A DNA stretch of 8,002 nt, from assembly GCA_013812565.1 (NCBI GenBank), contig JACCTF010000599.1:1-8002 (forward strand), read 5' to 3'. Made by a program: the position numbers and the translations under genes. Origin of the DNA: Pyrinomonadaceae bacterium (GTDB lineage Bacteria; Acidobacteriota; Blastocatellia; Pyrinomonadales; Pyrinomonadaceae). Within the stretch, counting starts at the first letter, position 1, and each line of letters starts with the position of its first letter. The notes below the pieces were generated by a model. That model was not told where the DNA came from and did not search any database. It saw nothing but the letters and a program-made list of their open reading frames with translations. This document shows positions 1 to 5,704 of this stretch, piece after piece.

Positions 1-1386
1 GGCGTTGCCATCGACCCAGCAGGCGTGATTTACATAACTGATGCAGGCGGCGCGGCCCTGCGCGTGTGTCGGTTCAATAATTCACCAGATTCAACGGTGG
101 GCGGGACGGTGACGACACTGGCGGGCGGAAGTAGCGCAGGTCTGGTTGATGGATCGCTTGAGCGTGCGTTGCTCAATCGACCGGCAGGCGTTGCCGTGGC
201 GCGCGATGGGATGATCGTTGTGGCTGACACCGGCAACAAACTTGTCCGCGCCGTGGTTGGCGAAAATCGTCAACAAGGCGCGCCGCTGACGAGCGAAGCG
301 ATAACCATGTTGCGTTCAACTGCTGAGCAGATGCGCCGCGCAGGCGAACCCCGTTGGCCCTACGATCCGCCGGTTAGACCGCGCGAAATCGCCGCGACAT
401 TTGGTGAGATACGCGGCTTGCTGAGCAGCGATCCGGCTGAAAGTATGGGGCCGTGGTTTCATAACGGACTTGACGTCCCCGGCGGATACGGCGAAACGGT
501 GCGGCTCCTGCGCGCTGAACGGATTTTGCGTCCGCTATCTGTCACCAGTGTCGATACGGCGCGCGAACGCATACGCTTTCCCCTGCTCGGCTACGCTCAT
601 CTACGCGTCGGCCGCCATGCTGATGACCGAGAGTTTAGTGACGAAAGATTTATCATCGGGCGTGATGCCGCGGGGCGCGTCGCGCGTGTGCGTGTGCGAC
701 GCGGCGCACGCTTTGCCGCTGGTGATGCCATCGGCACACTCAATAATCAGAACCACGTACATCTCATCGCTGGGCCTGCGGGCGCGGAGATGAACGCACT
801 TGCGGCGCTTGAGCTGCCGAATGTCAAAGACACGGTTGCGCCGACGATTGAACTCAACGGCGTGCGATTGTTTGATCGTGAATGGAAAGAGTTTCAGTCA
901 ATTGCTTCGACCGTGACAGCCGTTGCGGAGCGCGGGCCGAAGACCGGACCTGTCGCAGTGCAGAGCGATGTGCGTATTGTCGTTCAAGCTTATGACCAGA
1001 TGGACGGCAATGCCATCAGGCGGCGGCTCGGTCTCTATCGTTTGGGTTATCAAATATTGAATTTGGATGGAACGCCTGTACCTCAATTTGCTGAGCCGCT
1101 CATGACCATTTCATTCGAGAACTTGCCTGATGATTCAGCCGCGGTTCCGCTCGTTTATGCTGAAGGCAGTCAGGCCGGTTACACAGAGAAGACTGTCTTC
1201 GCTTACATCATTACCAACACGGTGCGTGACCGGGAGATTAGGGAAGACTTCTGGCGCGCTTCAACGCTCCCACCAGGCGAGTACATCGTGCGCGTCTTTG
1301 CCGAAGATTTTTTCGGCAACCGCACAACGCGCGATGTGACGGTGCAGGTTACGGCTTCCGCAAACAGCGCCGGGGCGACTTCGTAA
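1..1386 (+). CDS. NHL-repeat protein with M23-like (LytM-type) metallopeptidase domain, 5'-truncated
   Basis: The reading frame is open from base 1 to the TAA at 1384-1386, so the gene starts before the window; 461 residues are visible. Residues 1-90 hold two NHL-type propeller blades (GVAIDPAGVIYITDAG and RPAGVAVARDGMIVVADTGN). An M23-like domain follows: HNGLD gives His154 and Asp158 (the HxxxD zinc motif), and NHVHL gives His252 and His254 (the HxH motif) after a GDAIGTLNN segment. All ligands expected for a LytM-type zinc site are thus present, although the region between is divergent. Residues about 275-455 look like an extracellular beta-sandwich, ending in PGEYIVRVFAEDFFGNRTTR and a regular beta strand. 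Known M23 enzymes cut peptidoglycan or other extracellular peptides; activity here is inferred. The start and any signal peptide lie outside the window. The M24 peptidase gene follows on the same strand after 119 bases. Confidence 0.8.
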   Translation, partial: GVAIDPAGVIYITDAGGAALRVCRFNNSPDSTVGGTVTTLAGGSSAGLVDGSLERALLNRPAGVAVARDGMIVVADTGNKLVRAVVGENRQQGAPLTSEAITMLRSTAEQMRRAGEPRWPYDPPVRPREIAATFGEIRGLLSSDPAESMGPWFHNGLDVPGGYGETVRLLRAERILRPLSVTSVDTARERIRFPLLGYAHLRVGRHADDREFSDERFIIGRDAAGRVARVRVRRGARFAAGDAIGTLNNQNHVHLIAGPAGAEMNALAALELPNVKDTVAPTIELNGVRLFDREWKEFQSIASTVTAVAERGPKTGPVAVQSDVRIVVQAYDQMDGNAIRRRLGLYRLGYQILNLDGTPVPQFAEPLMTISFENLPDDSAAVPLVYAEGSQAGYTEKTVFAYIITNTVRDREIREDFWRASTLPPGEYIVRVFAEDFFGNRTTRDVTVQVTASANSAGATS

Positions 1387-1492
1387 AAGAGAGATTGAGA
1401 AGTTATATTTAAGCAGCGCGAATCGCCGGTATGACATGCAATGCGCTACGCCCTCGCATATTTGCACATAGCCGTTCACAGCGCAGGAGTCG

Positions 1493-1498
1493 AAGGAG
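1493..1498 (+). promoter_or_regulatory. Ribosome binding site of the M24 peptidase gene
   Basis: AAGGAG lies 7 bases before the ATG at 1506 and fixes that start. The in-frame ATG at 1431, 25 codons upstream, has no comparable site, and the 25 codons it would add are Arg/Ser-rich and unlike an export signal. Confidence 0.75.
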
Positions 1499-1505
1499 AC
1501 ATAGA

Positions 1506-3671
1506 ATGAGTAAATTAGAACAGGTTGAAAATAGTTCTATTAGCCCCGGAGGGGCGCAAGCATGTAGCATACGGCGTCAGCCGTGGGACAGTTTTACCAA
1601 CCTTGACCGTAAGCCCCGAGGGGGCGAAACGATTGTTCTACCTCCCCTCTGGGGCTTCTTCAGTAACCTCTCAAGAGCAAAGTCTAAATCGGCAGCGATA
1701 ACTATTCTCCTCACACTTTCGTTGATCGTGCCTGCCCCTACACTGGGTGCACGCGGCAGTAATCCAAGCGATTCGTCAGTCGCTGCTCCCGCGATTCGTG
1801 TTGCGCCGCCTGCACCGGTGATTGATCCGGACGAGCGTCGCACTGAACTCGCCGCACGACGCGCGCGTGTTGCCGAGAAGATCGGATCGAACGGCGTGAT
1901 GGTGCTCTTTAGCGGTGAGCCGAGAGTTTATGCTAACGACGTTTATTACGAGTTTCGTCAAGAGAACAATCTGTACTATCTAACCAATCTGCGGCAGCGT
2001 GGTGCGACGCTTGTAATGATGCCGGGCAATACGCAGATGCGCGAAATACTCTTTCTGCCAAGGCGCAATCCTTCATTTGAGACCTGGACCGGGCACATGT
2101 ACAGCCCTGAGGAAGCCGCTTCGATCTCCGGCATCAATGAGATTTATGAAGCCCGCGAGTTTGAGCCGTTTATGAGCGCATTGCGTAACCGGCAAGCATA
2201 CCGTCCAAAGGATGGTGCGCTGTTGCTATCCACACCACCGCAGGCAAGAAGTGCAGGGTTGGTCACGCCGCCAGTCCCGAAGGCCGCTCAACCCGCGGAA
2301 GCAGCCGCTTCCGCGACGCCCGCGAATCCTGCTTCCAGAGGTGCGGCTCCTAATCTTGCGACAACCAATGCGACCAGCTCGCAAACCTCCGGGCAATCTT
2401 CCGTACCGTCGTCCGGCAGTAACGCATCAACTCCTTCGACCGGATATGAATCTCTCTTCGCGGCTGCGCAGCGTAATGAGGCTTCGCTCTTCTTGCTGAT
2501 TCCGCCGGGCGAAGGAGAGAGTCGCGAGTACAAACAGGAGCAACGCTTTGCTGCACAGTGGAAGCAGGACGCCAAAGGCTTCGCGCTGCATAACGGGCTG
2601 CCGATCTTCGCCGAACTGCGGATGCGCAAATCGCCATTGGAACTCCGGTTGTTGCAGCACGCGATAGACATCACGACGGAAGGGTTTGGCCGCGCGATGG
2701 CAGTTGTGAACCGCGCCCAGTGGGAGTACGAAGTGGAAGCGGAAATAGATTACACCTTCAAGCGACGCAACGCTGACAACTGGGGCTATCCGTCGATTGT
2801 CGGGTGCGGGCCGAATGCGACCACGCTGCACTATGAAACATCGCAGGGCCGCGTCGCGCAAGGCGATCTACTGTTGATGGATGTCGGAGCTGAGTACGAT
2901 CATTACACGGCGGACGTGACGCGCACGTATCCGGTGAACGGCAAGTTCACAGCGGCGCAAACAGACATCTATCAGATTGTGCTCGCCGCGCAGGAAGCCG
3001 GAATGCGCGCCTCCCGCCCCGGAGCGAAGCTCTCCGATGTACACAACGCGGCGCTCGAAGTCGTCAAAGACGGGCTGCTCCGCCTGGGGCTGATCACTGA
3101 TCGTAACTCGCGGCAGTATGCCCTTTGGTTCATGCACGGCACTTCGCATCACCTCGGCATGAACGTGCATGACGTTAATGTGGCCGGAGCCAAACTCGAA
3201 CCAGGGATGGTCTATACCATCGAACCCGGCATCTACATACGCGAAGACGCGCTCGACAATTTGGCGAAGACCCCAGAGAACGAACGATTGATTGCGGCGA
3301 TACGCCCGGCCTTTGAGAAGTATAAAAACATCGGCGTGCGCATTGAAGATGATGTGGTGATTACCGGCGATGGCTACAGAAACCTTTCCGCCGCGCTGCC
3401 ACGCACCATCCCGGACATTGAAGCATTTATGGCCCGCGCCGCGCGCGAGTTGACGGCAAGCCACACCAGACCGCAGCAAGATCAAGCAGACCCTCTATTG
3501 ATTAAAGAACGCGTTGAAGACGGGCGACAATGGCTACAACTGGAACAGCAAGCTCATGAAGCAATGTTGTGGCGTTCATCCTTTTTTAGATCTTCTTCGA
3601 AGGAGCGAGGTGTCGGACACGTCTTCGTCGGGGATGCCGGCAAATTCTTTCGCAGAGGTCACACGCATTAA
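1506..3671 (+). CDS. Exported Xaa-Pro aminopeptidase-like M24B metallopeptidase
   Basis: Predicted to remove an N-terminal residue preceding proline, using a dinuclear metal centre. From the ATG at 1506 the product has 721 residues, against about 440 for E. coli PepP. Order: residues 1-9; a repeat-derived stretch (about 10-52); a signal peptide with hydrophobic core about 63-77 and likely cleavage after LGA (82); an AMP_N domain from about 109, interrupted by a Pro/Ala/Ser/Thr-rich linker (about 241-312); the M24 catalytic domain (about 385-630); and a tail. All five metal ligands are visible: Asp459 (MDVGA), Asp470 (ADVTR), His548 (HGTSHHLGMNVHD), Glu573 (TIEPG) and Glu614 (RIEDD). The two Asp are 11 residues apart, as in PepP. 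The signal peptide implies action in the periplasm or outside. Oddities are the repeat ahead of the signal peptide and a C-terminal tail (about 645-721) unlike the family. A bidirectional terminator follows. Confidence 0.9.
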   Translation: MSKLEQVENSSISPGGAQACSIRRQPWDSFTNLDRKPRGGETIVLPPLWGFFSNLSRAKSKSAAITILLTLSLIVPAPTLGARGSNPSDSSVAAPAIRVAPPAPVIDPDERRTELAARRARVAEKIGSNGVMVLFSGEPRVYANDVYYEFRQENNLYYLTNLRQRGATLVMMPGNTQMREILFLPRRNPSFETWTGHMYSPEEAASISGINEIYEAREFEPFMSALRNRQAYRPKDGALLLSTPPQARSAGLVTPPVPKAAQPAEAAASATPANPASRGAAPNLATTNATSSQTSGQSSVPSSGSNASTPSTGYESLFAAAQRNEASLFLLIPPGEGESREYKQEQRFAAQWKQDAKGFALHNGLPIFAELRMRKSPLELRLLQHAIDITTEGFGRAMAVVNRAQWEYEVEAEIDYTFKRRNADNWGYPSIVGCGPNATTLHYETSQGRVAQGDLLLMDVGAEYDHYTADVTRTYPVNGKFTAAQTDIYQIVLAAQEAGMRASRPGAKLSDVHNAALEVVKDGLLRLGLITDRNSRQYALWFMHGTSHHLGMNVHDVNVAGAKLEPGMVYTIEPGIYIREDALDNLAKTPENERLIAAIRPAFEKYKNIGVRIEDDVVITGDGYRNLSAALPRTIPDIEAFMARAARELTASHTRPQQDQADPLLIKERVEDGRQWLQLEQQAHEAMLWRSSFFRSSSKERGVGHVFVGDAGKFFRRGHTH
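1534..1660 (+). repeat. GC-rich multi-hairpin repeat element inside the M24 reading frame
   Basis: Three dyads sit in about 125 bases. GCCCC (1543-1547) pairs with GGGGC (1551-1555). ACGGC (1571-1575) pairs with GCCGT (1580-1584) around GTCA. AAGCCCCGAGGGGG (from 1611) pairs with CCTCCCCTCTGGGGCTT (1641-1657) around a 14-base AT-richer loop, with one bulge. The hexamer GTTCTA occurs at 1534-1539 and 1635-1640, each just before or next to a G/C block. The arrangement resembles REP/BIME- or MITE-like dispersed repeats. It is read in frame as residues about 10-52 of the peptidase. The boundaries are approximate, and copy number elsewhere in the genome cannot be seen here. Confidence 0.6.
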
Positions 3672-3710
3672 CGCTCGATCCGCACAGTGTTTGCCCAGCC
3701 TTTGCTAAAC

Positions 3711-3750
3711 AAAAGGAGCTGAAATCAACCAGATTAGCTCCTTTCTTTTT
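3711..3750. terminator. Bidirectional intrinsic terminator between convergent blocks
   Basis: AAAGGAGCT (3712-3720) pairs perfectly with AGCTCCTTT (3736-3744) around a 15-base loop. On the + strand it is followed by CTTTTT, terminating the M24 gene 40 bases after its stop. On the - strand the same stem is followed by TTTTGTTT, suiting transcripts that end after the gene stopping at 3820. Confidence 0.85.
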
Positions 3751-3819
3751 GTAACAGAGTGCAACTAATCAAGGCTCATTGTTGTATTGCGCTGCTTGGA
3801 TGTGGAACATCGCGTCTGC

Positions 3820-4407
3820 TCAAGGTGGCGATTGTTCCTCGTTTAGATCGTTCCTGTCAGCTTCATGCTGCCGCTCGCGTCTGCGGGGTCTGTTAACGAC
3901 AATCAATGACCCTAATAGAAGCAACAGCAGCCACACAAAGATAGAGCCACGCTTTCTCGGCTTCACCCTCACCTTTATGATCACAGTGTTGCTGTAACGG
4001 CCCTGTGTATCATAAATAGTTGCTAAGACCGGGTAATTTCTTTTGACTTTATCCGGGCGAAAAGCCGCGACCCTGTAGAGGCGGAGCATTGGTGAAACTT
4101 CACCGGGGTCCAGATTAAAAGGTTTTATATTGTTGAAGCTCGGAATGACAATCAGCCTTTCGGTGTCATAGCGAAGTGCAAGGGTCAGCTCCCTGGAGTT
4201 AACCCTTGCACCAGTAAGATTCTGGACTTTCCCGTAGATCGTGCGGGTTGCGCTGACAGACTCCGTAAGACTCCAGGATTGTCTAGCGCTTGCGGAGGCT
4301 GCGTTTATTTGCAGTTCCATTGTGTCGGGGGGAGGGGGGGGACCGATGCGGTACGAAGCAGCAGTGAGTGTTTGCGGTTCAGGCACCGCCTTACTTGAGC
4401 GGGACAT
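3820..4407 (-). CDS. Paralogue of the PEP-CTERM protein with a C-terminal membrane helix and no PEP motif
   Basis: 195 residues of unknown function. It aligns with the product of 5174-4563: both have a pentaproline motif (YRIGPPPPPDTMEL here), an NLT segment, a beta strand with RYDTERLIV, the block LDPGEVSPMLRLY, YPVLATIYD and GRYSNTVIIKVRV. The shared core is probably one beta-sandwich domain. The C-terminus has KPRKRG, a hydrophobic stretch at about 155-171 (VWLLLLLLGSLIVV) and a basic RPRRRER tail, followed by an acidic end. There is no N-terminal signal peptide: the first 19 residues (MSRSSKAVPEPQTLTAASY) lack a hydrophobic core, and an in-frame TAA lies 12 bases (four codons) before the ATG, so the start cannot move upstream. 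It lies 155 bases after its paralogue, probably in one transcript. Topology is uncertain: it may be tail-anchored or exported by another signal. Confidence 0.75.
   Translation of the reverse strand: MSRSSKAVPEPQTLTAASYRIGPPPPPDTMELQINAASASARQSWSLTESVSATRTIYGKVQNLTGARVNSRELTLALRYDTERLIVIPSFNNIKPFNLDPGEVSPMLRLYRVAAFRPDKVKRNYPVLATIYDTQGRYSNTVIIKVRVKPRKRGSIFVWLLLLLLGSLIVVNRPRRRERQHEADRNDLNEEQSPP
4327..4341 (-). repeat. C8-T-C6 homopolymeric tract in a coding region
   Basis: On the coding (-) strand the run is C8, T, C6 (G6-A-G8 on the + strand). It encodes most of the pentaproline near the N-terminus of the 195-residue protein. The paralogue encodes the same five prolines with mixed CCG/CCA/CCC codons, so the run is not required by the protein sequence. 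Mononucleotide runs of this length are prone to slippage. Confidence 0.7.
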
Positions 4408-4410
4408 ATC

Positions 4411-4420
4411 TTCCTCTCCT
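4411..4420 (-). promoter_or_regulatory. Ribosome binding site of the 195-residue paralogue
   Basis: The - strand reads AGGAGAGGAAGAT directly before the ATG at 4407. AGGAG and GAGG give good Shine-Dalgarno matches at normal distance, and the in-frame TAA just upstream closes the frame. A small GGGAA/TTCCC hairpin lies a few bases further upstream. Confidence 0.7.
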
Positions 4421-4562
4421 TAAGTCGGGAAACAATGATTCCCATTTTCTTGTAGATCAAGAGGTGCGCTGCGTTCAAGAAACTTTGAGATGGTTTGGTT
4501 AAATGTATCGGGAGCGAGATGCGAGGCAAGTCCACTCTCGTGCAGAGCTAACCTTTGATATC

Positions 4563-5174
4563 TTATGGCAAACTTTTTCGCCGCTTGCGAACTGCCGCCG
4601 CAACTCCTGCCAATCCTGAGCCGAGCAGTAGCATTGTTGCCGGTTCGGGTACGGCGCTAACCGTCACATCTATCCTGACAGTGTTGCTTCGCCCGCCCAG
4701 TGTTGGGTCTATGTCGGTGACAAAAGCAAACACAGGATAAGTTTCACCGACTTGTCCTAATCCCAACCCAAGGACTGTAATGTCGAACAAGCCAACTTTC
4801 GGTGAAATTTCACCGGGTTCCAAATCAATAAAGAAGTTGTCGGCCGTGTTTAGACTTTGCTGGACAAGTAGCACTCGCGCGTCATATTCAAAGACAAACT
4901 TTAGAGCCGTAGAATCAATAACCCTACCGGCTTCCTGCTGCAGCGTCGGACCAGTAATCCTAAGTGCCGTGAGGTTAGCGACCCCGGTGGCGGAACTCTG
5001 GTCGGTGAGATTGCCGATTTGTCCGGTGACCTCAAAGGATGATCCAAGCGCCAGTTCCAACGTCTCGGGCGGCGGTGGCGGCTGGATACTGTATTCATCA
5101 GCACTGACGGCTTGTGGTGCCAACAGCGCGCAGGCAAAAACTAGGGCGAGGACAAATTTACTTAAACGAGTCAT
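4563..5174 (-). CDS. PEP-CTERM sorting-domain secreted protein
   Basis: 203 residues from the ATG at 5174. Residues 1-25 are a Sec signal peptide (LALVFACALLAP core) with likely cleavage after AVSA. The mature part starts DEYSIQPPPPPETLELALG and continues as a beta-rich domain with FEYDARVLLV, DLEPGEISPKVGLFD and RSNTVRIDVTV. The C-terminus (175-203) is a classic PEP-CTERM signal: VPEP, a hydrophobic helix (MLLLGSGLAGVAAAV) and a basic tail (RKRRKSLP). In other bacteria such proteins are exported and processed at the PEP motif by an exosortase, often linked to exopolysaccharide or biofilm; no exosortase is in this window. The domain's function is unknown. The frame stays open to an ATG at 5297, but the Shine-Dalgarno site and the signal peptide both select 5174. 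The paralogue follows 155 bases downstream. Confidence 0.88.
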   Translation of the reverse strand: MTRLSKFVLALVFACALLAPQAVSADEYSIQPPPPPETLELALGSSFEVTGQIGNLTDQSSATGVANLTALRITGPTLQQEAGRVIDSTALKFVFEYDARVLLVQQSLNTADNFFIDLEPGEISPKVGLFDITVLGLGLGQVGETYPVFAFVTDIDPTLGGRSNTVRIDVTVSAVPEPATMLLLGSGLAGVAAAVRKRRKSLP

Positions 5175-5181
5175 GTTTTTT

Positions 5182-5187
5182 CTCCTT
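5182..5187 (-). promoter_or_regulatory. Ribosome binding site of the PEP-CTERM gene
   Basis: The - strand reads AAGGAGAAAAAACATG, a full AAGGAG 7 bases before the ATG at 5174. This puts the signal peptide at the very N-terminus and rules out the 41-codon extension to 5297. Confidence 0.8.
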
Positions 5188-5347
5188 GCATGGGGCTCGG
5201 TCGGTGTGCCTTTCGGTGGATTGAACGTCGCATTGCAACTGCAACGATAGGAAACAAAGCAAAAGTGAAACGAGAGAACCCGACGGGTGCGCGTCATGAA
5301 GCGGGCTGAAATTTAATGTAAAAAACAACACTCAAGTTGCTTCATAG

Positions 5348-5365
5348 CGGCAACCGCTGTTGCCG
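5348..5365. other. Perfect 7-bp hairpin in the gap upstream of the PEP-CTERM gene
   Basis: CGGCAAC (5348-5354) and GTTGCCG (5359-5365) pair perfectly around the tetraloop CGCT. A competing stem AGCGG/CCGCT overlaps it. No T-tract follows directly on either strand, so it is not a standard intrinsic terminator. It may be an operator dyad, an mRNA 3'-end structure of the kinase transcript, or part of a leader. Confidence 0.4.
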
Positions 5366-5405
5366 ACAATTCACACAGCGAGGAATCGCGAACTGAGATG
5401 GCCGC

Positions 5406-5436
5406 TTGATAGTTACCAGAGCGGGCACCTTATACT
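5406..5436 (+). promoter_or_regulatory. Weak sigma70-like promoter candidate
   Basis: TTGATA (5406-5411) and TATACT (5431-5436) are separated by 19 bases, which is longer than ideal. The pair lies about 90 bases before the small ORF at 5525 and faces the kinase gene. Such matches occur by chance, so this is a guess. Confidence 0.2.
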
Positions 5437-5524
5437 ACAGCATGCAAATTAGTGCAATTCCATCCCATCTTTGGTAGCGAACTGATTTCTCGTAAGGTTC
5501 AACCATAGAGTTCAAGAGAAAGAT

Positions 5525-5704
5525 ATGGTGGATACTCGTTCGTGGTTTCGACTTTATTCGATCTCTTTTCCGGTATGCACTGCCCGCCTGAAAGCAATAC
5601 TACAAACTCTTATTCTCTTGATAGCGATAGCTCTTTACGAGCATGTGATTCTACTTGTTCACGCTGTTTATGAGGACCACATGACTGTTTACTGCTCCCC
5701 GTGA
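5525..5704 (+). CDS. Possible 59-residue single-span membrane micro-protein
   Basis: The + strand frame from ATG 5525 to TGA 5702-5704 encodes 59 residues. The N-terminal half is basic and aromatic (MVDTRSWFRLYS). Residues about 24-47 are strongly hydrophobic (AILQTLILLIAIAL, then VILLVHAVY), which would give one membrane helix. Upstream is only a weak purine-rich stretch (AAGAGAAAG), and the last 54 bases overlap the convergent 3' end of the kinase gene. I do not recognise a family. A chance ORF in an intergenic region is at least as likely. Confidence 0.22.
   Translation: MVDTRSWFRLYSISFPVCTARLKAILQTLILLIAIALYEHVILLVHAVYEDHMTVYCSP

Larger units (their letters stand above)
5175..5650. other. 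476-base intergenic gap between the kinase gene and the PEP-CTERM pair
   Basis: The gap contains a perfect hairpin (5348-5365), an AT-rich patch (about 5310-5333), the start of a possible small + strand ORF (5525) and a weak + strand promoter-like pair upstream of it. I found no convincing sigma70-type promoter for the PEP-CTERM gene on the - strand, and no clear intrinsic terminator directly after the kinase stop at 5651. Acidobacterial promoters may not match the E. coli consensus. Confidence 0.6.

Noticed and set aside
1431..1505. Earlier in-frame start for the M24 peptidase
   Set aside because: There is no Shine-Dalgarno site before 1431, and the 25 codons are Arg/Ser-rich with no export features; AAGGAG before 1506 is clear.
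2868..3485. 205-residue - strand frame opposite the M24 catalytic domain
   Set aside because: It is antisense to a region with all five metal ligands intact on the + strand and shows no recognisable motifs.
3502..3668. Two tiny - strand frames with ATGA overlap, resembling a toxin-antitoxin layout
   Set aside because: Only 30 and 25 residues, no RBS for the first and no family resemblance; kept only as a hint of decayed DNA in the peptidase tail.
4441..4500. TTTCTTG/CAAGAAA inverted repeat between the two paralogues as a terminator
   Set aside because: Only 7 bp with a spacer of about 24 bases and no T-tract after it; too weak to call.
4305..4535. 76-residue - strand frame that runs into the C8-T-C6 tract and would join the paralogue after a frameshift
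   Set aside because: No RBS, no signal-peptide character and out of frame with the well-supported start at 4407; most likely a shadow frame.
5175..5297. N-terminal extension of the PEP-CTERM protein to an ATG at 5297
   Set aside because: It would bury the signal peptide behind 41 residues, and the strong RBS at 5182-5187 selects 5174.
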